From NCBI GenBank assembly GCA_000507305.1, contig DF239171.1, positions 62,001 to 126,000 on the forward strand: a stretch of 64,000 nt of DNA, written 5' to 3'. A model generated the notes under the pieces. The model had not been told where the DNA came from. It ran no database searches and saw only the letters and a list, made by a program, of their open reading frames with translations. The DNA is from Breviolum minutum Mf 1.05b.01. Taxonomy: Eukaryota > Sar > Dinophyceae > Suessiales > Symbiodiniaceae. Made by a program: the position numbers and the translations under genes. Shown here piece by piece: positions 31,538 to 41,589 of the stretch (within the stretch, counting starts at the first letter, position 1; each line of letters begins with the position of its first letter).

Positions 31538-32061
31538 TATGTTTTTAGAGTCCAGTCATACCGAACCATAGGAGGGAGACATCACCTGGATGTCTAGTGG
31601 AGAGAAACTGTTCCTTCCCAGATTCCCTTTCTGTCCCTCATCAGCGGTCAGTGTCGGCTTCTTTTTCCCACACACTCGCAGCTTCGTTGGGACTTTGATC
31701 AAAGGAAGGTCCCGCCTTCACGAAAGTGACCTCTTTGAGGATGGGATTTTCAAGTGACCAAATGAACATGTCAAAATCCAACGATGGGAATCAAGTTAGG
31801 TCACAGCTTGAATCTACCCGGCTGCCCATCATCTGAATGACTTTTTTCACCACGAAAGAAAGTCATTTTGGAGGGAAAACCGACCTACGAAAATCACCTT
31901 CTCAAGTGATTTTGCATCACAATCCCAAATCTTGTAGGGTTAATCTGTAATGCAAAGGGACCACCAATGCCTTTTAGTTTCCAACATTTAATCCTGATGT
32001 TTGTACAGGTCGACACATTCTAATCTTATCCCAACAAAAAAACAACAACAACAAAAAACAC

Positions 32062-32155
32062 TGAATAGACTAAAATAAAATAGAATAAAATTTATGAAAG
32101 ATAGAATAAAATAGAACAAAGGCAAATAGATAAATTCTATTCCATTTTATTCCAT
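32062..32155. repeat. AT-rich repeat and hairpin
   Basis: AATAGAATAAAAT words at the left pair with ATTCTATTCCATTTTATTCC at the right. Confidence 0.65.
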
Positions 32156-32349
32156 TGTTCACTTCTCTGTGGTCCCCTTTATGGGTCGTAGGCTTGTAAT
32201 TAAATCTTTTAATTCAAATGGCAACTCAGCTTCTACATCTACCAAAGATGCTGCCGCATCCAAGAAACGCAAGCGACGGCAGTGAAGAAACATCCGTTCA
32301 CCTGACTTTCAGGGATAGTATTTTTTTCAAGGACAGTAGGCATGCCTAT

Positions 32350-32470
32350 GAAACTTAGTAAGTAGTTGATAAGTGGACCAAACCCTTTTGCTTAAAAGTG
32401 TGTTTTTGTGTCCCCTTACTAACCGTAACTTGCAAACTAGATAGTAAGTTTCTAAGTTCTATGGACATTG
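32350..32470. repeat. Worn family C element
   Basis: AACTTAGTAAGTAGTTGATA and CTTACTAACCG, then GATAGTAAGTTTCTAAGTTC with TATGGACATTGG. 32471-32742 shows nothing. Confidence 0.45.
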
Positions 32471-32742
32471 GATGACATTCCACTGCTCGCGTCAAGTATT
32501 TTGAATGATTCTTCTGGGGATAGTTTGAGTGTATTCGCTTTCCAGACTACTTGTGGATAGACTATGTTTTTAAAGAATCCTTTTGTTCAATAGCCTATCC
32601 ATGATAGTGAAGATTCCAAATGGATCCTTGCTGAAAAACGAAAAAGGATGAACTTATTTGACCTTTATTTGTGCCATACCGATCATGGTGATTCGATTAA
32701 TTTCGCTTCGTTGATTCATGCTTGTATGAGCCCCTCAAGCAG

Positions 32743-32880
32743 TCTAACATAGCAAATGGAAACCCTGGGACTAACAGTTCGCCCATAAAAATGGTGGTTT
32801 CCAGTAGGAATATCCTTTACCAGGGGTCTATTTTCAGGTGCTATGTTAGTTTCTTCCATTGCCATGTAAGATTTCCAGAA
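32743..32880. repeat. Family E3 element with an E2 element inside
   Basis: The outer arms TCTAACATAGCAAATGGAAA and TTTCTTCCATTGCCATG are E3. Between them lies an E2 unit (32764-32861) from CCTGGGACTAACAG to GGTGCTATGTTAGTTTC. A short plus frame to the right (32888-33100) was not accepted as a gene. 33130-33527 shows nothing. Confidence 0.75.
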
Positions 32881-33527
32881 GTCAGAAGTGACTCATTTTA
32901 TCTTGCAGCATGGTCACGGGGGGCTAGGGGTCGGGTCATCAAAAATACACCGAGCAGCATTGAAATGTCGATGGCAACTTCATTCCTTAGGAGCAGCTTT
33001 GAAGAAAAAGAATGTCAAAACACTAAGATCCGCTGTACCCGCTGCAAAAAAAACAAGACAAACAACTCTGGCACAACTCTTGCACCAATTTTTTTAAAAA
33101 TGATTGACAAGGGCATCAGCATAGCAGCATAGCAGCATCTATCTGGGCAACAAATTTTGGATGATATGTCAGAAAAAATGGACACAACCCTAAAATATCC
33201 GGAAAAAAAAATGTATCATCATCCATTACCACTAACCTAGCCTCTCAGGCAAAACGGGTCCATCTTTCCGAAACAAAACCCGGGAGATTGGGCACCAATG
33301 TGGGTGATTTGAAATTTTCCTGCGCTTTTTGGGTGTCTTTTAAAGGATTCAAAAAAGGTCGCCAAGTTCCTTGGGGAAACCAATTGACAAAAAACGACGG
33401 TCTTTCCAAACCAACGACCTGCGAGATTGCCAGATCTTTTGGTCCAAAAAAAAAAACAACGCAGCTTTTGTGGGGAAAAAACACCCACGGATTCCGGGAG
33501 TTTGCCACTCTTGAGTTACTCGGATGT

Positions 33528-33661
33528 CCCAAGAAGTTAGTAAATGGTTAGTAAATGGGTTATAACCTATGCATACCTATGCTACTTACAAATGGGATAT
33601 ATCTACGTAGGTCATAACCCTCTGATCCTAAACTTTTAGCTAACTTTCTGGGACATCCAAG
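33528..33661. repeat. Palindromic element, family C
   Basis: ACTCGGATGTCCCAAGAAG and CTTTCTGGGACATCCAAG, with GTTATAACC / GGTCATAACCC inside. Confidence 0.85.
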
Positions 33662-33745
33662 TTTTTTCCATATCCCACGTCGGCACCTTGGATAAGTCGA
33701 TGATTGGGACCCAACACTTCCCATTTTCAGGGTGGGAATATGGAA

Positions 33746-33896
33746 TCACTCCCTGAAACTAATAGCAAGTTCGCGCCCTGCGTAAACGCCCAAATCTCAA
33801 CAAGGAAAAGGCAGGATCGGATCGTGACTTTTTCTCACTTCCGTTCGCATCCATTTTCAGGTGCTTGGAAGGCGATTTTAGGGACCAGGGAGGGTA
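33746..33896. repeat. Family E2 element (expanded core)
   Basis: CACTCCCTGAAACTAATAG and GACCAGGGAGGGTAG, with CATCCATTTTCAGGTGCTTGG inside. It lies downstream of the last RluA exon seen. Confidence 0.8.
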
Positions 33897-33966
33897 GGAA
33901 TTTGTATGGAAGGATAAAAGTCGCGAAAAAAAATCCCCCCGTGTAGTAAGTCTGATCCAAAGAATC

Positions 33967-34035
33967 CATAGATTTCATCTCCCACAATGGGACGCTGAAT
34001 GCTGGCAAGGTGGGCACGAATTTGGTGCATGCGAC
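33967..34035 (-). CDS. RluA-type pseudouridine synthase, exon 7
   Basis: Minus strand, 69 bases: acceptor GCGCCCCAG/GT, phase 1. It reads (G)RMHQIRAHLASIQRPIVG then DEIY(G). GRxHQIR followed by HL and PIxGDxxYG is the hallmark C-terminal motif of the RluA/TruC family, which isomerises uridine to pseudouridine in rRNA or tRNA. The frame runs on to FFGSD, so the end is not fixed; TATG/GATTC (GA donor) is my choice. Later C-terminal exons were not found. Substrate cannot be told from this. Confidence 0.75.
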
Positions 34036-34153
34036 CTGGGGCGCTTGCTTTTTTTGGGTCCGATCCTACAAAACAGAAGTGGAAGCTGGGTTGATAGTAG
34101 GTTGGCATGATCACCATCCTCAGCAGCAGCATCATCATCATCATTGTAGTCAT

Positions 34154-34250
34154 CTTCTTCTTCTTCTTCTTCTTCTTCTTCTTCTTCTTCTTCTTCTTCT
34201 TCTTCTTCTTCCTTTCTTCTTATTCCTTTTCTTCTTCTTCTTCATCATCA
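34154..34250. repeat. (TTC)n microsatellite
   Basis: About 25 CTT units with interruptions, then TCATCATCATCG. It lies in a putative intron of the RluA gene. Confidence 0.95.
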
Positions 34251-34300
34251 TCGTCATGGTTGTCGTCGTCATCAATTGCTTCCATCAACGCTATGAAGTC

Positions 34301-34330
34301 CGGTGCAAAGTCTATAAGAACTTTGCAAGC
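34301..34330 (-). CDS. RluA-type synthase, putative 30-base exon 6
   Basis: Minus strand: acceptor GACAGTTTTTCAG/GC, phase 1, reading LQSSYRLCT, then a GA donor (ACCG/GACTTC), phase 1. Joined to exon 7 it gives SYRLCTGRMHQIRAHL, which matches the family pattern where a beta strand ends TGR before HQIR. Evidence is the motif completion and phase only; the exon is tiny and the donor is GA. Confidence 0.4.
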
Positions 34331-34414
34331 CTGAAAAACTGTCCGAGTTCAACGTCTGGGATGCAAACTTTCAGGGTGGTGAAACACCAACGAGGTTCTT
34401 CGATTTGCTTCCCC

Positions 34415-34500
34415 AAATGATGGTGCTGCAAAATGGTGATGTTCATCCCCATGGGATCAAATCCGTTAAACAAAAAACACCAACTAAACAAATCCAAATG
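34415..34500. repeat. Family O repeat
   Basis: CTTCCCCAAATGATGGTGC, GCAAAATGGTGATG and CATGGGATCAAATCCGTTAA. Confidence 0.55.
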
Positions 34501-34729
34501 AAATGGAGCAAAAAAAACCTTTAAACGACCTTATCAATGGGCTTTTTTTCGAGGTTTCATTCCTCAGAGCCAATCATGACGACCCAGCGATTTGGGTGAA
34601 TTCCGGTGCTCAAAAAAGCTCCCTGCATATCCGCCTGTACGTGGATGCACGGAGAGTAGCATCAATTCTGAAGATGGGCCTGTCGTTCATCTTCGGCGGA
34701 CGACCCCCCAAAAGTTACGGTTCCAAGAA

Positions 34730-34851
34730 TACTGTTTTGATGGAAGAAATCCGGCTAACCACTTGACATGTACTTACAAAACCATGTAAATAGTGGTAGA
34801 TTCTTCATTTCAACTGGTGCAGGATTTCTTCCATCAACAGTATCATCAATT
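34730..34851. repeat. Palindromic element, family F
   Basis: ATACTGTTTTGATGGAAGAAA and TTTCTTCCATCAACAGTATC. The GC-rich patch to its left (34590-34710) is open on both strands and was not called. Confidence 0.9.
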
Positions 34852-35006
34852 GACATGCTGAAGTGGTCAAAGGATGATGATAGATTGAAATAGATGTCAC
34901 CAAAATAAACTTCATGCAAGAGGAAGTGGACCCAATCTGAACGCTCAATAGATTCCATTGGTGAGAAACGCAGGAACTTCAAGTCTAATCAACAAAAGTT
35001 TCAGGT

Positions 35007-35126
35007 ACCTAAAATAGAGGTACTGAACCTTATAAGGCTATATTGGGGGTGGGGTTTCCCTTACATAGCCCTTACATACAGCTTATATAGGTGAGTACCT
35101 CCATCTTAGGTACCTGAAATGTTTGG
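35007..35126. repeat. Family M element, intact copy
   Basis: GGTACCTAAAATAGAGGTAC and GAGTACCTCCATCTTAGGTAC are the arms; CCCTTACATACAGCTTATA inside shows the undisturbed site of the insertion found at 15972. Confidence 0.85.
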
Positions 35127-35197
35127 TGATCTAAACCCTCCAAAAATAAAACAACAAATGGCATTGTCTATGAACCCTTCTCATCTTCAAAGTTCCA

Positions 35198-35352
35198 TAC
35201 AAGTTGATGCTTCAGAAAATCCCAAGGCCAACCAACCCACCGTTTGGATGGTGTAAAAAAAAACCTGGGTAAATAAATGGGAATGTTCAACTACCAACCT
35301 CAAGTGGTGAGTGAGTGAGTTTACCGGATTTCTGGTTGTGAATCAACAGTAT
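35198..35352. repeat. Palindromic element, family F (long form)
   Basis: GTTGATGCTTCAGAAAATCCC and GGATTTCTGGTTGTGAATCAA; CAACTACCAACCTCAAG inside. 35353-35756 shows nothing firm. Confidence 0.8.
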
Positions 35353-35756
35353 GACCCAAATGATCCAAGGAATATATTGGTAATTTGCTGTTATATGATC
35401 AAGTTGGCATATGGTGATTCCTAATAAACCCATCATCTTTTTTTGTTCGACTTATCACCAAGGTCAACAGCCTTCCAAACTCCAAACCAAAAAGGTGGCC
35501 GCACAGGTGGTGCACCTGCAAAACGCCCTTCGACTCGATAATCTGTGATAGCTTCACGCCCGAAGGAAGCGATCACCGTCCTTCAGGGAGTTTGTTCCCA
35601 ACGTCTTCCGAAGTGTTCTGTTGTTGTCTTTTTAAATAATTCTACGTGCTACATTCTACCAACATTGCTCATTTCATTTCAATTGCTACAGTAAGTGGGT
35701 AGGTGAACCGGCCATTTGTCTACAACCTGGTTGCATTTCGTTTCATTTTAGATCAC

Positions 35757-35837
35757 CGTGTTCACCGCCAAAGTGATATTTTCTCATTTCCATTGGGCAT
35801 ATCCTACCCTCCGAAGCCAAAATTTCCAAAACAGCAC
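35757..35837 (-). CDS. RluA-type synthase, putative exon 5
   Basis: Minus strand: acceptor TTGACTGTTTCAG/GT and donor CACG/GTGATC bound 81 bases, phase 1 in and out. It reads AVLEILASEGRICPMEMRK, then YHFGGEH. The splice sites are good and phase fits exons 4 and 6. The peptide itself is not a recognised RluA motif; the region between KEYVxxxKG and TGR is variable in the family, so it may be right. Confidence 0.4.
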
Positions 35838-36030
35838 CTGAAACAGTCAAGAATTTTGGACTATCAAGCCTTTTCTCAGCTGCACATTGGTCCAGTGCTA
35901 TAGGGGCCCACCCAACCATTTCCCATGTGAAAGGTTGGCTCACCCTATACTTTCGTAACCCTGTCGACATGTGGAGCAATGTTTTCTGTTGGAAAAAATG
36001 GAAGGCTTTGTCAAAGACGCCCCAAATGGG

Positions 36031-36135
36031 CAATGAAAACCCTGGTTGTTTAGGGTATATAAAGGATTCTACTGCCCAGTTGTATGGGGATTATGATAAA
36101 CCATGACATAAGGATCCGAATTTTTGTTCACAGAC
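36031..36135. repeat. Family I element, inverted
   Basis: CAATGAAAACCCTGGTTGTTT to CATAAGGATCC; reverse order relative to the other I copies. Confidence 0.75.
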
Positions 36136-36151
36136 CAGTCCTTCACCCATC

Positions 36152-36255
36152 GGATCCATGGGACTGATATCTTTACCTACATTTACCATTAAAAAAAAAT
36201 ATATATATATATATAAACATCAACTCTATGTAAATTTGTAGGTAAATATACATTC
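36152..36255. repeat. Family J element with TA loop
   Basis: ATCTTTACCTACATTTACC and TTGTAGGTAAATATAC around a TA run; abuts the I copy at 36031. Confidence 0.75.
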
Positions 36256-36506
36256 CATTCCCAGGTAAATATTCCATTCCAGCCTCCCATGGGAATCCGA
36301 TCCACGGGGAGGTATGTATCAAATGTCCTGCCCACTTCGCCGGGCCAATTCCAAGAGTGTAAAGGTTGATCAATGGTGCCTTCAACACCTGTTTTTTTTT
36401 GATCGGGGGTGGGGATGGGTTGGGAATGGTTGGCTTTTGGGGTTTGGAACGCTGAATGGTAACGGTTGGTTTTTATGTGACTTGAAAAAAATGGGGGGTT
36501 TAACAT

Positions 36507-36629
36507 ACCCTCCCTGATAACTTACAGCAAGTTCAAAGCACCTGAAAATGGATGGTTGGAAGACTTTCTCGTTTCCTTTTGGGGCAAAAGACCTGCTTTT
36601 AGGAGCTATCTTAGTTTCAGGGAGTGCAA
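36507..36629. repeat. Palindromic element, family E2
   Basis: CCCTCCCTGATAACTTACAGC and GCTATCTTAGTTTCAGGGAG. Confidence 0.85.
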
Positions 36630-36734
36630 TTGTGTTTAAACAATTGCATCTATACTTCTGCTTATATCTGTATTTGTTTCACTATATGTGTACCTATATT
36701 CAAAATATTGAGATGTACTGTATGTGTGTCTATA

Positions 36735-36770
36735 TAAATATATATATATATATATACGTATATATATGTA
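36735..36770. repeat. TA-rich microsatellite
   Basis: ATAAATATATATATATATATA inside a long AT-rich stretch (36640-36900) with no gene. Confidence 0.9.
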
Positions 36771-37045
36771 CTGCATTGCATATGTTTCTATATTTTTCAG
36801 ACTTGGACAGATATTCAATTTCATATTTAGATATTTGCTTTCATATCTTTGTATATACATTATTAATTTATTATGTAGTACTTGTAGATAGAATATCTGG
36901 TACATCTATGGCATACTTGTAGACATTAGGGCAGTCTACCATCGGCCAAAAATCTGAACCATGTGTGGATTTCTGTCTGACAGTGCCAAGTAAGGCTGGC
37001 TGAATGTCAAATTTGCTCATCCGTTCATCAAATGAGCAGTGTCCA

Positions 37046-37180
37046 CAAAACCCACCAGTCATGAAATCCTCGTTCATGATGGGATCTTCGTAATGGCTTA
37101 TGAGATAATCCTCAAAAAAACCTGGCATAGGATTTCATCCCAGTTTTGACAGAACTGACCAGAGTCAATTGCTCAAATTA
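37046..37180. repeat. Family I variant
   Basis: CATGAAATCCTCGTTCATG, GGGATCTTCGTAATGG, ATAGGATTTCATCCCAG and CAATTGCTCAAATT. Confidence 0.65.
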
Positions 37181-37247
37181 GCCAAAGATGAATTTGTAAA
37201 TTTGGAATGCAATCAACCAACAAATCACTCCAGGATAGAAACCTATT

Positions 37248-37349
37248 TGTTGGTTGAACCAACCCATTTGAAGAAAATATGTCCGTTAAATTGGATCATT
37301 TCCCCAACGTAGGGTTAAAAATTAAAAGAAACATTTGAAACCACCTAGT
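37248..37349. repeat. Palindromic element, family A
   Basis: TGTTGGTTGAACCAACCC and AAACATTTGAAACCACCTAG. Confidence 0.85.
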
Positions 37350-37848
37350 ATTCTCCTGAAATTTCACAACTTCTTCCCATCTGGCTTCTGTAAAAACCTA
37401 CCCAAAATACCCATTCCTCGAAACAGTTTGTACAAAAATCTCCGAACAAAAAGTCTGAAAAATGGCTAACTCCGGGGTCCAAATGGCCAACTCTTGGGTC
37501 CAAATTTCGAACGAAACGAACGTCTTGAAGTAAGCTTTGTTTGGGGAATCTTACCCAATTGAGGGGTGAAAGTGTTCTTCCCATGGATTTTATCATTCGT
37601 GATCCAACCAAAAGACTAGATTCGTTACTAGCATCTTAGCCACCAAGTATCTCCCCCAACAACAAATCACTTTGTCTCAACACAAAAAAGTCGAAATGCC
37701 AGCCTATCTCTCCCAAGGGTTCGCCCTCACAAAGACAAACCTCAACGAAAGAAAACGACACACGTCAGATTGAAGGTTCAGGAGTTGTGCATCACCTACA
37801 GCAATGAAACACCATCCCCCTGTTTTGTGACAAGTGCAATGTTTATCT

Positions 37849-37947
37849 CGTTGGTGGTTGAACCAACCCATTTGAAAAATATTCGTCAAAATGGTAATCT
37901 TCCCCAAATAGGAGTGAACACAAAAAATATTTGAAACCACCATCTAG
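37849..37947. repeat. Palindromic element, family A
   Basis: CGTTGGTGGTTGAACCAACCC and ATTTGAAACCACCATCTAG; lies within 45 bases of the end of RluA exon 4. 37350-37848 shows nothing. Confidence 0.9.
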
Positions 37948-37989
37948 TTTTTGAACAACTACACTCAAGTAGCCTCACTGGGTACCGAC

Positions 37990-38047
37990 ATGTTCCTTTT
38001 AGCCGAGTCACATATTCCTTGTACACAAGTCTGGCAGCAAATTGAGC
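37990..38047 (-). CDS. RluA-type synthase, exon 4
   Basis: Minus strand: acceptor ATATATGGGAG/GCT, phase 0. It reads AQFAARLVYKEYVTRLKG, then T(C). This is the family block after the catalytic motif (qFxxrxVxKxYxxxxxG). With exon 3 it makes NWLQ-AQFAARL without a break. The donor is either T/GTCGGT at 37990 (phase 1, agreeing with exon 5) or CCA/GTGAGG at 37979. Confidence 0.75.
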
Positions 38048-38481
38048 CTCCCATATATTAGGGAGAGCAAAGATCAGGGACCAATGAGGTAGGAACAGAT
38101 CAGAATGGACAATGGGGTTGTTCTTTCTCCCCAACTATCAACGGATTTTGCAGATTTTTTGTAAAAGGCAACAAATGCTGCTTATATACCAGGTATATAT
38201 TGCCTTCTAGAGGATGATAACCACCTACTACCAGAACCGGAATAATCCCTATGAAACTAGAAAAACATCACACGGTTTTCCCCCGATACCCAGCTTCATA
38301 GTGGCTAACCTCGAAGGTTTTTTCCTTCGGAATCCTGGAGCCAGGCCACATGTAATCCTGGTGGTGTCGGTTTTCCAACGAAACGGGAGGTTTTCCAACA
38401 GCCATATATATATATTCATTGTGGAACAACCATAGCTGCAATCATATCAAGGAAAAAATGGTCACCCCTTCGACAACTTCA

Positions 38482-38605
38482 CCGATCGTTATAAATGGAG
38501 TGTTGGCCCTGGGGTTCCTATGAGTAGGGTCAAATAATTTCAGGAAAACCCAATTACAATACAAGGGCCATTTATAGGGGCCCATATATAACACCAATTT
38601 TAATC
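38482..38605. repeat. Family B element, worn ends
   Basis: GATCGTTATAAATGGAG, GGGTCAAATAATTTCAGG and GGCCATTTATAGGGGCCC. Confidence 0.7.
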
Positions 38606-38648
38606 AGCTTTTGAGCTCAAAATCCAAGCTTCCCACCACCACCTCATA

Positions 38649-38770
38649 CGGTTGATGCTTCAGAAATCCGGTAAACTCACCATCTGGGATGGTGAGTTTA
38701 ACGCTGTAAATAATGGTAGATATTTACCATATTAGCTGATGAATCCCGGATTTCTGAACCATCAACAGTA
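38649..38770. repeat. Palindromic element, family F
   Basis: ACGGTTGATGCTTCAGAAATC and GATTTCTGAACCATCAACAGT; 39 bases from the donor of RluA exon 3. Confidence 0.9.
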
Positions 38771-38808
38771 CCACCTAACCCCCAACCACTCCAACTCCAA
38801 CCCCCAAC

Positions 38809-38895
38809 CTGCAGCCAATTCATGGCCTTTAAACTTCTTGCCAAAGGTAATAACCCTGAGGTTGGTCGATCTAACCTCGACACCACCCAGAGATC
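38809..38895 (-). CDS. RluA-type synthase, exon 3 (catalytic motif)
   Basis: Minus strand, 87 bases, 29 whole codons: acceptor TTCTTTTTTGTGCCAG/GAT, donor CTGCAG/GTTGGG. It reads DLWVVSRLDRPTSGLLPLA, then RSLKAMNWLQ. RLDxxTSG carries the catalytic Asp of the RluA family, here with Ser-Arg before it in place of the usual His-Arg. It splices in phase 0 to exon 4. The strongest evidence for this gene. Confidence 0.85.
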
Positions 38896-38977
38896 CTGGC
38901 ACAAAAAAGAATCACCGGCGCAAAGCCTGGATTTTTCGGAGAAATCAAATTCCGAGGTGTTTTTCGATGTGTTTGAA

Positions 38978-39075
38978 GCATCCAAAAATCCCCTGCAAAG
39001 GGACCATTTCAAAAGGAAATGAATCATCTTCCAACCATCAGTTTTCAGGGGATCTGTTACTTTTCGAGGGCGTAA
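38978..39075. repeat. Palindromic element, family E4
   Basis: AAAATCCCCTGCAAAGGGACC and CAGGGGATCTGTTACTTTTC. The 35 bases after it also match the flank of the copy at 50985. Confidence 0.8.
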
Positions 39076-39105
39076 AGCATCCGATTTTCTGGTCGGGAAT
39101 CAGAC

Positions 39106-39204
39106 CTAGGTGGCGATTTCAATCCATCTTAAAAATGTTAGTCAAATTGGATCATTTCCCCAGGGATCGGGGTGAAAATAAAAAATATTTGAAACCACCA
39201 CCAA
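39106..39204. repeat. Palindromic element, family A
   Basis: CCTAGGTGGCGATTTCAATCC and ATTTGAAACCACCACCAAG; 19 bases from the donor of RluA exon 2. With the E4 copy it makes up most of the 327-base intron 38896-39222. Confidence 0.9.
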
Positions 39205-39222
39205 GATACAGTTGATTGTCAC

Positions 39223-39324
39223 CCCTCTTCTCAGGATGTAATCTCTCGCTTCGTCACCAGCCAGGTTGATGACATTACACGCTTCTAAGGCGAGTTTTTT
39301 TAAAACGATTCCAAGCAATGAAAC
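39223..39324 (-). CDS. RluA-type synthase, putative exon 2
   Basis: Minus strand, 34 whole codons: acceptor AATGAAG/GTT, donor AGAGGG/GTGACA. It reads VSLLGIVLKKLALEACNV, then INLAGDEARDYILRRG. Joined to exon 3 it gives ILRRG-DLWVVSRLD, the normal place for a loop before the catalytic motif. The peptide looks coding but is not itself diagnostic; an ATG sits six bases upstream. Confidence 0.5.
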
Positions 39325-39823
39325 CTTCATTTGCCACTATTATTGGGAAGAGGAACAACCCAAATCATACTTGTAGTTCCTACCAACTGTCAACACAAGA
39401 AAAAACAAGTCCGTATGGGAGTGAAAACAAAACTCCAGGGTCCTCTTCTAGCTGTTTGCAAGCTGCATCAACAAGTGTCTCCTGGCGGTGTGATGTGGCA
39501 CACTGTCAAAAAAACAGCTGACACTTTCAGCAAAGTAAATCACGAAAAGGAATCCAACCCCAATGTTGAGTTCAAAACCCTATTCAAACCAACCTTTTTT
39601 AAAAGAAAAACAAACAAAAAACAAACCACTTGCAAAAGTACATGAACGCTGCACAACTGTCATGTATCTACATATCTTTCTCTAATGAATTCTAGTCAAT
39701 ATCTTGGGGGGCTTCCAACTGGCATCGTTGCAGCTATCTACGTTCACCATATTCAATCTCCAGTTGAAGCACCAAGCTCAACTGGAGCCGGATCTCTTTC
39801 ATCAACAGTTACCTCTCCTATTC

Positions 39824-39877
<54 letters not shown>

Positions 39878-40395
39878 GACAACGACGACGACAACGACGA
39901 CGACAACGACAACAACTAACAACAAACAACAAACAACAAACGACAAACAACAAACGACAAACAACAAACAACAAACAACAAACGACAAACGACAAACGAC
40001 AAACAACAACAACAACAACAACAAACAACAAACAACAAACCACAAACCACAAACGACAAACGACAAACGACAACAACAACAACAACGACAACGACAACGA
40101 CAACTAACAACAAACAACAAACAACAAACGACAAACGACAAACGACAAACGACAACAACAACAACAATAACAACAAACGACAAACGACAAACGACAAACA
40201 ACTAACAACAAACAACAAACGACAAACGACAAACGACAAACGACAAACAACAAACAACAAACAACAAACGACAAACGACAAACCACAAACGACAAACAAC
40301 AACAATAAGCAACAAACAACAAACAACAAACAACAAACAACAACAACAAACAACAAACAACAAACAACAACAAACAAGAAACAACCACCACCACC
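39824..40395. repeat. 570-base CAA/CGACAAA simple-sequence tract
   Basis: It starts as pure CAA, then turns into mixed 7-base units AACAACA and AACGACA, nearly free of T on the plus strand. It lies in the putative intron between RluA exons 1 and 2. The Asn/Gln/Thr and Val/Cys frames through it are artefacts. Confidence 0.95.
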
Positions 40396-40429
40396 ACAAC
40401 CCCTCTCCATTCGCCGGTGTTTTTTTTTC

Positions 40430-40537
40430 GGAAAGGCTCTCCGTCCGCACGTTGGCCGCTTTCGAGAGCATCAGCACCCCTGGAAATTCACCCACCATTT
40501 CCAGGGGCCCAGAACGACCAAAAACACGGCGAGATGC
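40430..40537 (-). CDS. RluA-type synthase, putative exon 1
   Basis: Minus strand: excellent acceptor CGTCATTCTCCAG/GCA, phase 0. It reads ASRRVFGRSGPLEMVGEF, then PGVLMLSKAANVRTESLS. PGVLMLSKAANVRTE resembles the N-terminal strand of RluA enzymes (vLxlnKPxGvxTe), with Ala-Ala in place of Pro-x. The donor is uncertain because the CAA tract starts soon after; GA donors at SLS/ or RT/ would keep phase 0. 40538-40999 shows nothing else. Confidence 0.45.
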
Positions 40538-40999
40538 CTGGAGAATGACGGACGAGACGAACCCACCGGTTTGGTCCTACGGAAAAATTTGATAAAAGAT
40601 GAGGAAGCAAAGTCTGAACGTTAAGACTCGCATTTCATCATAAATTCATGGATTTATGGAGTCACATTCCCATATGCGTTAATGTCAGTCATTTTTAGCA
40701 CCTGAACAGGTGGTTTCGGGGTATGCAGAATTGCCAAACTGCTATAACCTGCTAGATAGAGATCTCTTTGTTAGTTTTTTCTGGAGGGTATTTATGTCAA
40801 CTTTCAAGGTTGAATATCATTTCAAAAAAAACGCCGTCCTGCCTCACAAGGTCCATCCTCCCACTGAGATCTTGAAGATTTCAGGAACTTGATCTGAGTG
40901 GAGCAGATTTTTCGAATGAGAGCTTTGCGGACCCTCCGCGTGGAAATTTCCCAATGTTTTGGCATGTGTTTTTCTTAATAAACAGGCCGGCCTACCACT

Positions 41000-41096
41000 G
41001 GAAAATGAATGGCTGGAACACAACAAAAAGTGGATGGAAGATGATGTTCTTCCCAAATGGGTGATTTTTAGGTTCCATGTTAATTTTCAGGGGTGT
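41000..41096. repeat. Family E1 element
   Basis: ACTGGAAAATGAATGGC, GTGGATGGAAGATGATG and TTTTTAGGTTCCATGTTAA. Confidence 0.75.
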
Positions 41097-41238
41097 ACCA
41101 GGAGCGAATTTGAAAACAAGTACTGAATCAAGAAAAGAATCGTCTTGCATCATCTTCTAGGAGGATTCTTTCGGATTTTGGAAAAGATGCAAAGATTCGA
41201 GTCAAGTGTTGATGGGGCTGTCCTAATTCCAACAAGCA

Positions 41239-41344
41239 TACTGTTGATGGCTGAAATGCTGCACCAGTTGATAGGTACTTTATCCCATTGTTTACAGGGT
41301 TTTTTACATCCCAGGAGATGCAGGATTTCTTCCTTCAACAGTAT
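41239..41344. repeat. Palindromic element, family F
   Basis: ATACTGTTGATGGCTGAAATG and GGATTTCTTCCTTCAACAGTA. Confidence 0.9.
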
Positions 41345-41589
41345 CATTCATTGATGGTTTCACCTATTATTTCTTTTCTGGGAGCACTTCTACAAGAAAC
41401 TACCTGGGGAATTTTGTTGGTCCACTGCTCACGAGAGGAACACGACTTATAAAGGTTCAGGGTATACCAAGTATGAATCGAAAACAGATACGAACTTGGA
41501 TTGGGCTAGTTATATATAAGTTAAGACCCATTTAATTAGTATGTGTTTTAGAAAGGCACAACCTGGGATTGTGTATGTATAGATATATA

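Noticed and set aside
32888-33132. Basic plus frame (HRAALKCRWQLHSLGAALKK)
   Set aside because: The acceptor lacks the usual G, no partner exon was found, and gene direction is opposite.
39685-40410. Plus and minus frames of 90-160 codons rich in Asn/Gln/Thr or Val/Cys
   Set aside because: They are translations of the CAA tract; no splice or start context.
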